From Natrinema pellirubrum DSM 15624 (lineage in GTDB: Archaea; Halobacteriota; Halobacteria; Halobacteriales; Natrialbaceae): a stretch of 64,000 nt of DNA. The stretch is from the NCBI RefSeq assembly GCF_000230735.2, contig NC_019962.1:3348001-3412000 (forward strand), in the 5' to 3' direction. Shown one piece after another: positions 51,028 through 60,461 of this stretch (positions are counted from its first letter, which is position 1; each line of letters starts with the position of its first letter). The notes below the pieces were generated by a model, which saw only the letters and a list, made by a program, of their open reading frames with translations, was not told the DNA's origin and did no database searches. A program made the translations under genes and the position numbers.

Positions 51028-51732
51028 ATGATCGACATCGACGCCGACGGACGGATTCGGACCGTGACGATCGACCGCCCTGAAGCCCGCAACGCACTCA
51101 CCGTCGACGGGCTCGAGGCCCTCGAAGCGGCGGTCGCCGATGCCGACGAGCCCGTAATCTACCTGCGCGGGCGCGGACCGGCCTTTTCCGCTGGTGCCGA
51201 TCTCAACGAGGTTGCCGCCCTCGATGGGGATCGGGACCGCGCGGCCGAGTTCGCGCGGCTGGGACAGCGGGTCGCCCGAACGATCGAGGATTCGCCCGCA
51301 GTCGTCGTTGCGGGGATCGACGGCCCCGCACGGGGCGGCGGCCTCGAACTCGCGCTGGCCTGTGACGTCCGCGTCGGAACCCCCGAGTCGACCTACGGCG
51401 AACCCGGCGTCAGCTTCGGCCTGTTCGGGGCCTGGGGCGGGACCGTCCGGCTGCCCCGCGTCCTCGGCGAGGGCGACGCCCTCGAGTTCGCGCTCTCGGG
51501 ACGGTCGATCGACGCCGAGGAAGCCCTGCGAATGGGTCTGATATCGCGGATCGAGGACGAACCCCGTACGGTCGCCGCGGAGATCGCCGACAACGCGACG
51601 GACGCGCTGGCGGTTCTCAAGCGTCGGCTCCGGGACGACGGCGAGCGCGCGACCCAGGAGCGACGCGAGGCCGCGGCCTTCGCCGACCTCGTGGCCGCCC
51701 ACGCCGACGACGTCGACGCGCTGCTCGAGTGA
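51028..51732 (+). CDS. Enoyl-CoA hydratase/isomerase family protein
   Basis: A 234-residue crotonase-fold enzyme. The CoA loop and oxyanion-hole blocks are GPAFSAGADLNEV and GPARGGGLELALACDVRV; EPGVSFGLFGAWGGTVRLPR carries the position of the catalytic Glu at the start of GEPGV. Possibly beta-oxidation or another acyl-CoA reaction. It is short for the family, with a compact C-terminus. Divergent from the helical protein gene. Confidence 0.9.
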   Translation: MIDIDADGRIRTVTIDRPEARNALTVDGLEALEAAVADADEPVIYLRGRGPAFSAGADLNEVAALDGDRDRAAEFARLGQRVARTIEDSPAVVVAGIDGPARGGGLELALACDVRVGTPESTYGEPGVSFGLFGAWGGTVRLPRVLGEGDALEFALSGRSIDAEEALRMGLISRIEDEPRTVAAEIADNATDALAVLKRRLRDDGERATQERREAAAFADLVAAHADDVDALLE

Positions 51733-51786
51733 CGAGACATGTGAGCAGTCCATAATCTTTTTCTCCATGTGACGAGATCCGGGACC

Positions 51787-52326
51787 ATGCCCGATTCGAC
51801 GTTCCTCCCCGGCGAGAGGGTCGATCTCAGACCGATCGAGGAAGACGACCTCGAGTACTTGCGGGACGCGATCAACGATCCGGCGATCTGGCGACCGATC
51901 GGCGGCTCTCGTCCGATCAACCGCACACAGGAACAGGAGTTCTTCGACGAGGTGGTGTGTGGTGACGATGGCGTCCACCTGCTGATTACCGCCGACGGCG
52001 AGCCGGTCGGGACGATCGCCGTTCGCGATATCGACTGGGAGGCCAGCCGCGGTGAGATCGGCTACTGGATCGATCCCGAGGAACACGGGCAGGGGTACGG
52101 CACCGAGGCGACCGAACTGCTGGTTGCGTACGCCTTCGACCAGCTGGGCCTCCACCGAGTCCAGGCCCGCGTGTTCGCGTTCAACGAGGCCTCCCAGCGA
52201 CTCCTCGAGTCGGTCGGGTTCGTTCGCGAAGGAACCAGCAGAGAGTTCCAGTTCGTCGACGGGGAGTACCGTGACACCCACTGGTACGGGCTGCTCGAGG
52301 ACGAATGGCGAGACCGGGAACCGTAA
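51787..52326 (+). CDS. RimJ/RimL-like GNAT acetyltransferase
   Basis: A 179-residue acetyltransferase. The N-terminal LPGERVDLRPIEEDDLEYLRDA, IGYWIDPEEHGQGYGTEATELL (acetyl-CoA loop) and GLHRVQARVFAFNEASQRLLESVGFVREG are classic for the RimL/SpeG-like group, which acetylates protein N-termini, amines or antibiotics. Start at 51787, about 28 bp after AATCTTTTT. Its stop directly abuts the stop of nadE on the other strand, leaving no gap. Confidence 0.9.
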   Translation: MPDSTFLPGERVDLRPIEEDDLEYLRDAINDPAIWRPIGGSRPINRTQEQEFFDEVVCGDDGVHLLITADGEPVGTIAVRDIDWEASRGEIGYWIDPEEHGQGYGTEATELLVAYAFDQLGLHRVQARVFAFNEASQRLLESVGFVREGTSREFQFVDGEYRDTHWYGLLEDEWRDREP

Positions 52327-53121
52327 TCAGTCCAGCGGCTCCGGAGCCGGCGGCGCGGTGCGTTTGTGGGCACTGCCCTCGTACATGCCGCGAACCCGTT
52401 CGACCGTGTCCTCGTCGACCTCGAGCAGTCGAGCGGTCGCCGCGACCGACAGCGGGCCGTCGATGTGGGTGGCCAGAATCGAGTCGAGGGTGTCGTAGCT
52501 GATTCCGAGTTCGTCCTCGTCGGTCTGGTCGGCCCACAGCTCCGCGGTGGCGGTCTTGGCGGCGAGTTCCTCGGGGACGCCGACGTGGCGGGCCAGTTGG
52601 CGGACCTGCCCCTTATATAGGTTGCCGATGGGATGACAGTCGACCGCACCGTCGCCGTACTTCGTGAAGTAACCCACCGCGGCCTCGCTCCGGTTGCCCG
52701 TCCCGAGGACCAGCCGCTCCTCGTGGTTGGCGACGAGGTAGTTCAGAACCGCCCGGACGCGCGCACGGGCGTTGCCCACCGCCTCGCGGTCGCCCTCGGC
52801 CTCGGGGTAGGCCGCCAGCACGGCGTCGACGATCGGCTCGACCTCGAGGACGTCGTAGCTGATCCCCAGATCCTGGGCGACCCGTTCGGCGTCGCTCATG
52901 TTCTCCTCGCTGCTGACCGTCGCGGGGAGGACGAGCCCGTGGACGTTCTCGGTGCCGATCGCCTCGACGGCGAGATACGCCGTCAGCGTGCTGTCGATCC
53001 CGCCCGAAAGGCCCAGCACGACACCGTCGGCCCCCGCGGCCGCGACCTGATCGTCGATAAAGGACGTGATGTGTTCGTGCCGCCGCTCGAGTTCCGACTC
53101 CGAAAACCGAAGATCGATCAT
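52327..53121 (-). CDS. nadE: NAD synthetase (ammonia-dependent)
   Basis: A 264-residue enzyme that amidates nicotinate adenine dinucleotide to NAD with ATP. The PP-loop VLGLSGGIDSTLTAYLA, the LVANHEERLVLGTGNRSEAAVGYFTKYGDGAVD block and the DELGISYDTLDSIL segment are clear. There is no glutaminase domain, so ammonia is the nitrogen source. CTATTAG on the minus strand lies 27 bp upstream of the ATG. Last biosynthetic step for the precursors made by the nad and pnc genes in this window. Confidence 0.95.
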   Translation of the reverse strand: MIDLRFSESELERRHEHITSFIDDQVAAAGADGVVLGLSGGIDSTLTAYLAVEAIGTENVHGLVLPATVSSEENMSDAERVAQDLGISYDVLEVEPIVDAVLAAYPEAEGDREAVGNARARVRAVLNYLVANHEERLVLGTGNRSEAAVGYFTKYGDGAVDCHPIGNLYKGQVRQLARHVGVPEELAAKTATAELWADQTDEDELGISYDTLDSILATHIDGPLSVAATARLLEVDEDTVERVRGMYEGSAHKRTAPPAPEPLD

Positions 53122-53563
53122 ACATGAGGGTACGACTGCGGTGACCTAATAGGCTCGCCTAACCGGAAAGAAGTGACCGGACGTTGGGTTTCGATGGGCC
53201 GGAATCATCGTCACTGAACAGTCAGTGTGCCGACTGTGGTGATCGAACGCGGGAGGTCCGGGTGCGAGAAACGAACTGCGCGTCGCAGCCGAGACGGGCC
53301 GAAGGATGCCCACTACCCCAACCCGGACACACTGTCTCGGCGCGTCCCTCGCTACCACGGCCGATCGGTAAGGAGGTCGGATGGTCCGCAGATCCTGCAA
53401 CTCGAGACCGGGTTCTTTTGGCTGGTCGTCGGACTCGCTCGAGAGCGCTACGTTGAAGTGGGACCGGTGGGTATGCTCGAGTGTCGACGTGAGTGACGCC
53501 GGTGGTGAGCAAATCCGACGGATTTGCGATCCTCGGCGCACAAGCGAACGAAGTGAGCGTAGT
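53122..53563. other. Gap between nadE and tRNA-Gly
   Basis: About 440 bp. It holds the nadE promoter near 53146-53152 and, close to tRNA-Gly, a perfect 8-bp hairpin GCAAATCC-GAC-GGATTTGC (53508-53526) followed by AAGCGAACGAAGTGAGCG, similar to the motifs after tRNA-Arg. The intervening open frames look like shadows, and I find no complete RNA fold. Confidence 0.45.
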
Positions 53564-53634
53564 GCGCCGGTGGTCCAGTGGTAGGACTCGAGCTTCCCAA
53601 GCTCGCGGCCCGGGTTCAATTCCCGGCCGGCGCA
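53564..53634 (+). tRNA. tRNA-Gly (anticodon CCC)
   Basis: A 71-nt cloverleaf. Acceptor GCGCCGG pairs with CCGGCGC, discriminator A; anticodon stem CGAGC/GCTCG encloses TTCCCAA, giving CCC for GGG codons; T loop TTCAATT in CCGGG/CCCGG. No intron, CCA not encoded. The hairpin and GCGAACGAAGTGAGCG motif immediately upstream may belong to its transcript leader. Confidence 0.95.
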
Positions 53635-53730
53635 TTTCTTCGATATAATGGCCCTCGAGCCACTGTATCGACGTTTCGTAGAATCGGTTACTGGTCGAAG
53701 AAAGCGACAACAGGACGGTGACCGACTGCC

Positions 53731-54696
53731 TTACTCGTGGATCCCCATCGCTTCGATCTGCTCCTGATACCGATTCCGGATCGTGACCTCGGTCACCTGT
53801 GCGACGTCGGAGACCTCGCGCTGGGTCTTCTTCTCGTTACAGAGCAGGGAAGCAGCGTAGATCGCGGCCGCGGCGTAGCCCGTCGGCGATTTGCCCGAGA
53901 GCAGCCCCTTCTCGGTCGTGACGTCGATGATCTCGTTGGCCTTGACCTGAACCTCCTCGGACAGTTCGAGTTCCGAACAAAAGCGCGGGACGTACTTCTT
54001 GGGGTTGACCGGCTCCATCTCGAGGCCGAGTTCCTGGGCGATGTACCGATACGTGCGGCCGATCTCCTTGCGCTCGACGCGGGAGACGGCGGCGACTTCC
54101 TCGAGCGAGCGGGGGATGCCCTCCATCCGGCAGGCGGCATAGAGGGTACTGGTCGCGACGCCCTCGATCGAGCGGCCGCGGATGAGGTCCTCGTCGAGGG
54201 CTCGACGGTAGATGACGCAGGCGACTTCCCGGACCGAGCGGGGGATGGCCAGCGAGGAGGCCATCCGGTCGGTCTCGGAGAGAGCGAACTGGAGGTTCCG
54301 TTCGCCGGCGTCTTTGGTCCGAATGCGTTCCTGCCACTTGCGCAGGCGGCGCATCTGGCTGCGTTTGTCCGAGGAGATCGAGCGGCCGTAGGCGTCTTGG
54401 TTCTTCCAGTCGATGGCGGTCGTCAGGCCCTTGTCGTGCATCGTCTGGGTCGTCGGCGCGCCCACCCGGGACTTGTTCTGGCGCTCGGAGTGGTTGAACG
54501 CGCGCCACTCCGGCCCGTGGTCGATGTTGCTCCCTTCGACGATCAGGCCGCACTGGTCACAGACGAGTTCGCCCTGGTCCTCGCTTTTGACGAGTGTCCC
54601 GCCGTCGCACTCGTCACACACCCGCTCGCGCTCCGATTCCTGCGTTTTTTCTGTCGTTTCAGGATCGCGTTCGCGCTGGCGGGTGGGGCTTGCCAT
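53731..54696 (-). CDS. tfb: Transcription initiation factor IIB
   Basis: A 321-residue TFB, which recruits RNA polymerase to TBP on the promoter. The N-terminal zinc ribbon is [24 protein letters not shown], then the B-finger/linker ([21 protein letters not shown]) and two cyclin folds (from about residues 115 and 215), with the B-recognition helix region [20 protein letters not shown] at the end. Haloarchaea carry several TFBs; this one is full-length and unremarkable. Start at 54696. Confidence 0.96.
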   Translation of the reverse strand: MASPTRQRERDPETTEKTQESERERVCDECDGGTLVKSEDQGELVCDQCGLIVEGSNIDHGPEWRAFNHSERQNKSRVGAPTTQTMHDKGLTTAIDWKNQDAYGRSISSDKRSQMRRLRKWQERIRTKDAGERNLQFALSETDRMASSLAIPRSVREVACVIYRRALDEDLIRGRSIEGVATSTLYAACRMEGIPRSLEEVAAVSRVERKEIGRTYRYIAQELGLEMEPVNPKKYVPRFCSELELSEEVQVKANEIIDVTTEKGLLSGKSPTGYAAAAIYAASLLCNEKKTQREVSDVAQVTEVTIRNRYQEQIEAMGIHE

Positions 54697-54803
54697 GTCA
54701 TGTTGGTAACGACGGCGGAAGGACTTAAGGTCTCGGCACAGGACGCTCCCCCTCGAACGGGCGAGAGGGTCACTGTCGGGTCGAAAAACGACCGGAAGCG
54801 CGC

Positions 54804-56288
54804 TCAGAAGTAGCCAAACAGCGTGCCGGCCAGTACCAGCACCCACATCGCCGAGCCGACCAGCAGCATGTCGTTGAACTTCGAACTGCGCGCGGCGCGT
54901 TTGGCCGCGCCGCCGGCGATCAATCCGAGCGCGACGACGACGAGCATCCGCTGGAGAACGACGTCGACGGGCAGGGCGGTGATGCCGAGCCAGCCGTAAT
55001 CGATCCAGATGGCGGCCGCAAGCGAGCCCGCGGCGATGACGGCGGCGTCGAGTCGCCGCGTGAGCCCGCGTGCGATCAGGTACGTCGCGGTCGGGATCCC
55101 AATCGCGATCACCGGATAGAGGATCGCAGCGATTTGATGGGGCGTCAGCGACGTGGCTCGGCGCTCAAGGACGAGTCCGCCCATCCGGACCCCCAGGAAC
55201 AGCGCAAGGATAGCCAGGACCAACAGGACGTGTCCGGCCTCGAGGCGGTCGTAGGCGGCGGCGAGTCGCTGGCGGTCGACGTCAGTCAGGTGATCGTCGA
55301 TCGCATGGGGGGTGTGCCGCGCGACCCGCTCTTCGGTCGATCCCTCGGCGCTCCCGCCGGCCTCGGGGCGACGGCGTCCGGTTCCGACGCCGACCAGCGT
55401 GGGGACGACGATCAGCCCGGCGAGTTCGACGAGCGTCGCCCAGCCGTCGGCGTCGACGGAGTTGCTGTTATCGAGGTAGATCCGGCGGACGTCGTCTTGG
55501 ACATCGACGCCCGGATGCTCCATGAAGTCCTGCTCGAGTTTCGTCTGGGCGTCCTGTGAACCGTGGACGCGATGGCGGAGGGTGAACCAGTCGAAGTGTT
55601 CGGAGTGGGTCTGCATGACGACCCAGTCGTCGTCCTCGTTGGGGCTCTCGTAGAGCCGGATGTGATAGCGCTGGCCGTAGTAGGTGCCGTCCTCGAGTTG
55701 GCGCGTCTCGGTCGTCCAGTAGCCGCTCTCGTTCTCGCCGGGATCGACGTAGGCGTAGCGGGTGCCGCCGTCGGCCTGGCCCCAGTTGAGGTTCGGCAGG
55801 ACGCCCGAGCGATCGGACGAGTCGTTCTCGGTGTCGTTGGCAGTTGCGTTCTCGGTGTCGTTGGCGGTCACGTTACCCGCGGTGTCGTTCGCTCCCGGAT
55901 CCGCGATCGGGTCCGTCTCGTTGTCGGACTCGTTGCCGGCGGTAATCGCGTACGTATCGGGGAGGGCTACCTCCTCCGACTCGTTCACTTCGGACCAGTC
56001 GCCGCCGTCGGATTCGGTCAGGACTCGCTCGACGTCTTCGGTATCGCCGCGGACGATCACGTTGACCGGACTGCGCTTCTGGAAGCCCTTTCGCGGGCTG
56101 AGATACTCCCAGAAGCTACTCTCGGAGTCCTCGGGCGTGACCAACTCCGGCGTCGGCTTCGATTCCCCGTCCGTGGGTCCGCCGGCCGCGGTTTGGTCGG
56201 ATGACAGCGACAGCAACACCGAGGGGCCGCCGACGAACACGAACGCGAGGACGATCAGTACCGCTCCGATGACGATCGAGCGACGCAT
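54804..56288 (-). CDS. Haloarchaeal membrane protein with LssY_C-like domain
   Basis: A 494-residue protein: an N-terminal helix or signal anchor, an extracytoplasmic region to about residue 290, and five or more C-terminal helices. In the soluble part, [22 protein letters not shown]...[31 protein letters not shown] resembles LssY C-terminal domains. A Thr/Asn/Asp linker contains near-identical repeats of NDTENATA type, with possible N-glycosylation sites. Function unknown. Converges with nothing; tfb lies 107 bp downstream. Confidence 0.7.
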   Translation of the reverse strand: MRRSIVIGAVLIVLAFVFVGGPSVLLSLSSDQTAAGGPTDGESKPTPELVTPEDSESSFWEYLSPRKGFQKRSPVNVIVRGDTEDVERVLTESDGGDWSEVNESEEVALPDTYAITAGNESDNETDPIADPGANDTAGNVTANDTENATANDTENDSSDRSGVLPNLNWGQADGGTRYAYVDPGENESGYWTTETRQLEDGTYYGQRYHIRLYESPNEDDDWVVMQTHSEHFDWFTLRHRVHGSQDAQTKLEQDFMEHPGVDVQDDVRRIYLDNSNSVDADGWATLVELAGLIVVPTLVGVGTGRRRPEAGGSAEGSTEERVARHTPHAIDDHLTDVDRQRLAAAYDRLEAGHVLLVLAILALFLGVRMGGLVLERRATSLTPHQIAAILYPVIAIGIPTATYLIARGLTRRLDAAVIAAGSLAAAIWIDYGWLGITALPVDVVLQRMLVVVALGLIAGGAAKRAARSSKFNDMLLVGSAMWVLVLAGTLFGYF

Positions 56289-56393
56289 CTCTCAAGGACT
56301 AGCGACGGGGTATATATCAAACCGTGTGTAATTATGCCGACCGTTTCGGGCGCGGTTCGGACCGCCCCCGGACGACCATCGGCGGGCCGGGGC

Positions 56394-56822
56394 TCAGACG
56401 TCGGGGCCGACCGTAGTGACCGGGACCGGGGCCTCGCGGACGACCCGCTGGGAGACGCTACCGACGACGTTCCGTTCGTACTCGTCGCCGCTGGTCCCCA
56501 TGACGATCAGGTCGACGGGCTCGCTCGCGGCGTAGTCGACGATGCACTCGGCGGGGTTCCCGGTGTCGACGGCCGTCGTCGTCTCGACGCCGCGGTCGGC
56601 GGCACGGGTCGCCGCCTCGTCGACGGCTTCGCGGGCGGTCGCCTCGAGGTCGTCGCGGACCTGCTCGACGCGGTTGTCGTCGAGGACGAGAAAGGCACGG
56701 TCGTCGACGACCGAGAGGACGTGGAGGGTTGCGTCACGGGTGGCCGCGACGTCGATGGCGTGGGCCGCGACGGTCGCCGCGTGGTCGCTGCCGTCCGTCG
56801 GAAGCAGGATCGTCTCGTACAT
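56394..56822 (-). CDS. Universal stress protein UspA family
   Basis: A 142-residue single Usp domain: MYETILLPTDGSDHAATVAA at the start and LIVMGTSGDEYERNVVGSVSQRVVREAPVPV at the end, with the G-x2-G-x9-GS ATP-binding pattern altered to GTSGDEYERNVVGS. A second Usp gene with two domains is at 41280. Single gene, no obvious operon. Confidence 0.92.
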   Translation of the reverse strand: MYETILLPTDGSDHAATVAAHAIDVAATRDATLHVLSVVDDRAFLVLDDNRVEQVRDDLEATAREAVDEAATRAADRGVETTTAVDTGNPAECIVDYAASEPVDLIVMGTSGDEYERNVVGSVSQRVVREAPVPVTTVGPDV

Positions 56823-56913
56823 TGCTGTCTAGGTGGACCACTCGCCCGGACGGAAAAAGGGGTTTCCCTCCGTCCCCGGCGACGGGAAATCCGACGCGAT
56901 CCGGGCGGACGTT

Positions 56914-57276
56914 CTAGATGCCCGGAATGCCGAGCGCGTCGGGGGTGACGAAGCCGACGGCAGCCAGCGCATAGAGGATGCCGACGGCGACGATCCAGGC
57001 GACGAAGCCGATCGCGGCCGCCGACCCCCAGCCGCCGGGGTAGCGCCAGTTGATCACGCCGACCCAGATGACCAGCATCAGCACCACGCCGAGGATGGGG
57101 ATCCAGCCGACGAAGAAGCTCGTGATCCCCCAGGCGGCCGCCCCGATGAGGGCGGTGACCGCCGCGTTGACGAAGCTCGCGTCCCTGTCCAACACCAGCC
57201 GCGCGCCAGCGAGGATACCGATCGTCCCGACCAGCAGGCTCAGGACGAAGATCAGGATCGAGTCTGCGGCAGCCAT
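56914..57276 (-). CDS. Small four-helix membrane protein downstream of amphi-Trp
   Basis: A 120-residue protein with four predicted helices and a Gly/Ile-rich C-terminus (PDALGIPGI). It starts one base after the stop of the amphi-Trp gene, so the two are almost certainly one operon. Its name is unknown to me; the linkage suggests a membrane role for the amphi-Trp partner. Confidence 0.7.
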   Translation of the reverse strand: MAAADSILIFVLSLLVGTIGILAGARLVLDRDASFVNAAVTALIGAAAWGITSFFVGWIPILGVVLMLVIWVGVINWRYPGGWGSAAAIGFVAWIVAVGILYALAAVGFVTPDALGIPGI

Positions 57277-57277
57277 A

Positions 57278-57517
57278 TTAGGGTTTCCAGCTCAGTTCGA
57301 TCTCGACCGTCTCGCGGTCGCCCCGCAGCATCGAGGACCGCTCGACCGTCTCGACCGAGACGTCGATGTTGTGTGGCGGATTGAGCGACACGTTCTTGTT
57401 GCCGACCCGTATCGAGACCGCCTCGCTCTCGCCCTCGAACTCCGCGGCGAGTTCCTCGAGGTAGGCCGCGAGTTCCTCCCGTGGCAGTGTTTCGTCGGCC
57501 GTCGTCCGTTGCGCCAT
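57278..57517 (-). CDS. Amphi-Trp domain protein, stand-alone
   Basis: A 79-residue protein that is one amphi-Trp domain (LPREELAAYLEELAAEFEG...VGNKNVSLNPP...TVEIELSWKP), named for an amphipathic strand ending in Trp. The same domain forms the N-terminus of the protein at 39669-40325. Start at 57517, 27-30 bp after the minus-strand box ATACTTTTG. First gene of a pair with the membrane protein. Confidence 0.85.
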   Translation of the reverse strand: MAQRTTADETLPREELAAYLEELAAEFEGESEAVSIRVGNKNVSLNPPHNIDVSVETVERSSMLRGDRETVEIELSWKP

Positions 57518-57568
57518 ACGGGCATATCCGGTTCCCGCCCGCAAAAGTATGGGGCTTGAACACATCGA

Positions 57569-57581
57569 TAAGTGGCACTTA
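57569..57581. promoter_or_regulatory. 13-bp palindrome upstream of the amphi-Trp promoter
   Basis: TAAGTGGCACTTA is a perfect palindrome about its central base, 52-64 bp upstream of the amphi-Trp ATG and just above its TATA-like box: a good position for an activator. It also lies 57 bp past the stop of the KaiC-like gene. Confidence 0.4.
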
Positions 57582-57637
57582 CCGGCCCATGAACGTCTGT
57601 ACCGTTCAGATTGAATGTGCCGATATGTAAACTATCA

Positions 57638-58651
57638 TTAGAACAGGTTCGCTTGCTGGTAGACCGAGATCCCCTCGCCGGTGATCTCGTAGGGCTTTTT
57701 CTCCCGGGAGTGGTTCGCGTCGCGGATCTTCTGGATCTCGATCGCCAGCCGCGTTTCCCGGAAATCGTCGGGACGGACATACTGTAAAACGAAGACGGCG
57801 TCCGTGAGATACTCCACGATTCCGTACCGCGAGGCGTAGGCAGTCTCCGAGGAGGCCTCGCTGGTCAACATGGCGGTGACACCCGCCTCCTTCAAGCTCC
57901 GGGCGAAGTCGTAGATCTCGTTGCGGCGTTTCGCGCGGTCCTCGTACATCATCTCGAGTAGGGAGACCGAGTCCAGGACGAGCCGCGAAGCGTCGAACTC
58001 CTCGACGAGCGCGGGGAGTTCGTTGCGGATCGAGGCGAGGCTGTTTGCCATCTCGATGGGATCGACGTCGACGACGGCCAGCTGGCCGTCAGCGACGTAC
58101 TCGTCGAAGCCGTACCCCTTCTCGGTCGCGCTGTTGATCACGCGTTCGCGGCTCTCCTCGAGCGTGATGAAGACCGCGCGTTCGCCCTGCTCGAGGCCGT
58201 GGTTGAGAAACTGCAGGCCGAAGGTGGTCTTGCCGGTGCCGGCGCTGCCCATTGCGACGAGCAGTGACCGCTCCGGGATGCCGCCCTGAATCATTCGGTC
58301 GAGTCCCTCGATCCCGAGGTCGAGTCGCGGGAGATCCGAGTCGACCGCCTCGTCGAAGTCGGGTTCGTCGCCGCCGAGGACGAAATCGAGGGCGTCGAAC
58401 CCCTCGGGGCCGTCGGTCCCGGGGCCGACGTCGGCGTCGATAGCCGGGGCGTCAGTATCGTGGAGGGCAGAGCCGAAGTCCTCCTCGAAGAGGGACTCGT
58501 CGCCGTCCTCGGGAGTGGAGTCGCCGGTGTCGTCGTCCACGGCCGCCGGATCGTCGCCCGCGCTCGAGTCCGGGTCGCCCGCGGCATCGGCCTCGTCGTC
58601 GAGCGCGCGCTCGAACCAGTCGTCGTCCGGATCGTCCGCGTCGTCGTTCAC
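57638..58651 (-). CDS. RecA/KaiC-like (RAD55-family) ATPase with long acidic N-terminus
   Basis: A protein of about 337 residues. The first ~120 are low-complexity Asp/Glu/Gly, and the rest is a single KaiC-type ATPase: Walker A MGSAGTGKTTFGLQFL, Walker B region SRLVLDSVSLLEMMYED, and a C-terminal block EKKPYEITGEGISVY. Haloarchaeal relatives are often annotated as RAD55/HTR-like signalling ATPases. The start is uncertain: I use GTG 58651, since residues upstream are basic and unlike the rest; an ATG at 58795 is possible. Divergent from NAD kinase. Confidence 0.83.
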   Translation of the reverse strand: MNDDADDPDDDWFERALDDEADAAGDPDSSAGDDPAAVDDDTGDSTPEDGDESLFEEDFGSALHDTDAPAIDADVGPGTDGPEGFDALDFVLGGDEPDFDEAVDSDLPRLDLGIEGLDRMIQGGIPERSLLVAMGSAGTGKTTFGLQFLNHGLEQGERAVFITLEESRERVINSATEKGYGFDEYVADGQLAVVDVDPIEMANSLASIRNELPALVEEFDASRLVLDSVSLLEMMYEDRAKRRNEIYDFARSLKEAGVTAMLTSEASSETAYASRYGIVEYLTDAVFVLQYVRPDDFRETRLAIEIQKIRDANHSREKKPYEITGEGISVYQQANLF

Positions 58652-58865
58652 GGGGACCACCTGTCGAGCGCGGCCCTCGGAGAAAGCGGTCGCTGGTGTC
58701 GACTGCGATCGCCGGTGGGAGACGGGAACGCCGACGCCATACTGGACACTGCGACGGGGTCGTCGCAGGGGTTCACCTGACCGGAATCGTTCCATCCGGA
58801 TTAAGCTTGTTGCCGCTGGCCGGACAAGCGTGGGTTTTTGGCGTAGCGGCGGGTAGCCGCCGCCG

Positions 58866-59702
58866 ATGGACGTCGCCGTCGGAATCGTCGCCCAGCGCGA
58901 CAACGAGCGTGCACAGGACCTCGCCGCCGCCCTCGTCAACGCACTCGAGGCGGCCGGCGCGAGCGCAGTCGTCGACGAGGCCACGGGCGCGGCGATCGCG
59001 GCGACCCCCGTACCGGTCGACTCGATGGACGATCGCGATCTCGTCGTAAGCATCGGCGGCGACGGGACCCTGCTGTTCGTCGCCCGCGAGGTCAGCCCCG
59101 TGCCGATCATGGGAGTCAACCTCGGTGAGGTCGGCTTTCTCAATGCCGTCGCCCCCGAAAACGCCGTCGACGTCGTCACCGATGTCGTCGCGGACATCGC
59201 GCGGACGGGCCGCGTCGAGGGCCGGGAACTGGCGCGGCTCCGGGCGACCGGCGTCGACGAGGACTGGACGCTCGCGCCCGCGCTTAACGAGATCGTCGTC
59301 CACGGGCGGCGACGCGGCCACGGCGGCGGTGCGACGATCGAGATCCGGGTCGACGGCCAATCGTACGCGGAGAGCCACGCCGACGGCGTCCTCGTCGCGA
59401 CCCCGACGGGCTCGACCGCCTACAACTTGAGCGAGGGCGGGCCGCTGGTCCACCCCGCGACGGACGCCGTCATCGTCACGCAGATGGCCGCGGCCGAGTC
59501 GATGCCGCCGCTGGTCGTCGAACCGGACACGGAAATCAGCCTCACGGTCACCGATGCCGACACCGCCTACGCGATCAGCGACGGCCGCAACAGACAGCGC
59601 CTCGAGCCGCCAGCGACGGTGACGGTAACGCCCGCGGCCGATCCCGTCACGCTCGTCGGCCCGCAGGCCAACTTCTTCGACGGCCTCGACAAACTCGAGT
59701 AA
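58866..59702 (+). CDS. nadK: NAD(+) kinase
   Basis: A 278-residue ATP-NAD kinase that makes NADP from NAD. VVSIGGDGTLLFVARE holds the GGDG motif, followed by GVNLGEVGFLNAV, HADGVLVATPTGSTAYNLSEGGP and the C-terminal lobe ending NFFDGLDKLE. With nadE it completes the NAD(P) set of this window. Its stop abuts the stop of the DsbA-like gene on the other strand without a gap. Confidence 0.95.
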   Translation: MDVAVGIVAQRDNERAQDLAAALVNALEAAGASAVVDEATGAAIAATPVPVDSMDDRDLVVSIGGDGTLLFVAREVSPVPIMGVNLGEVGFLNAVAPENAVDVVTDVVADIARTGRVEGRELARLRATGVDEDWTLAPALNEIVVHGRRRGHGGGATIEIRVDGQSYAESHADGVLVATPTGSTAYNLSEGGPLVHPATDAVIVTQMAAAESMPPLVVEPDTEISLTVTDADTAYAISDGRNRQRLEPPATVTVTPAADPVTLVGPQANFFDGLDKLE

Positions 59703-60353
59703 CTACTGGCCGTCGACGAGTCGCTCCAAGTGTTCCGGCGGCACCGCGCCGCGGGCGACGTGGCCGTCCGAGACGAACGTCGGAACGCCGGTGACGCCCG
59801 TCTGTTGGGCCTCCGCAAACAGGTCCTCGAGTTCCGCCCGGATGCCGTCGTCGGCGACCGCGTCGCGGATCTCGTCGACCGGCAGTCCGCAGTCGTCGGC
59901 GAGATCGGCCAGCACGTCGACGTCGCCGATGTCACGCCCGTCCTGCCACAGGGCGGTGTAGATCGCCTCGTCGAATGCCCCCCACTGCTCGGGGTACTCC
60001 CCCTTGACGTACCACGAGGCGACCTGCGCGTCGAAGGAGTCGACGTCGGTCGCGATCTCCTGGGCCATCTCGGCGTCGTATTCCTCCTGCAGCCGGCGGA
60101 CGTTCTGTCTGGCCTGCTCGTAGTACTCGTCGCTTTTGCCGTCGTCGACGTCGTGATCGATCGAGCCGTCCGCGTTTCGCTTCCCGCGTCGGAGGTCGAA
60201 GGGGTGCCACTCGACGTCAAGCGGCTCGTCGCGGCCCTCGCGGTACTGGGCGAGCGAGCGGGTCCCCAGATAACAGAACGGACAGACGTAGTCGGCGTAG
60301 ATTTCGATACGATCGGTCGTCTCGGTAGTCGGGCCGGTGTCAGCGTCGGTCAT
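59703..60353 (-). CDS. DsbA/FrnE-family thiol-disulfide oxidoreductase
   Basis: A 216-residue thioredoxin-fold protein with helical insert. Active site DYVCPFCYLG near residues 22-31, the insert QWGAFDEAIYTALWQDGRDI, and the cis-Pro block TGVTGVPTFVSDGHVARGAVP are typical of FrnE/2-hydroxychromene-2-carboxylate isomerase relatives. No signal peptide, so cytoplasmic. Partner unknown. Confidence 0.9.
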   Translation of the reverse strand: MTDADTGPTTETTDRIEIYADYVCPFCYLGTRSLAQYREGRDEPLDVEWHPFDLRRGKRNADGSIDHDVDDGKSDEYYEQARQNVRRLQEEYDAEMAQEIATDVDSFDAQVASWYVKGEYPEQWGAFDEAIYTALWQDGRDIGDVDVLADLADDCGLPVDEIRDAVADDGIRAELEDLFAEAQQTGVTGVPTFVSDGHVARGAVPPEHLERLVDGQ

Positions 60354-60461
60354 ACCACCGGTAGGGTTCTGAGAGGGAAAAGTCGCCGGTCCCCGGCAGC
60401 GGCGGCCGCGGCTCAGGCCGCGGCCGGAGAGACAGTACGAACGGGGTCCAGCGGACGCCGC

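Noticed and set aside
53222-53300. Possible second tRNA or tRNA remnant near GATCGAACGCGGG
   Set aside because: The T stem does not pair, and no cloverleaf forms on either strand.
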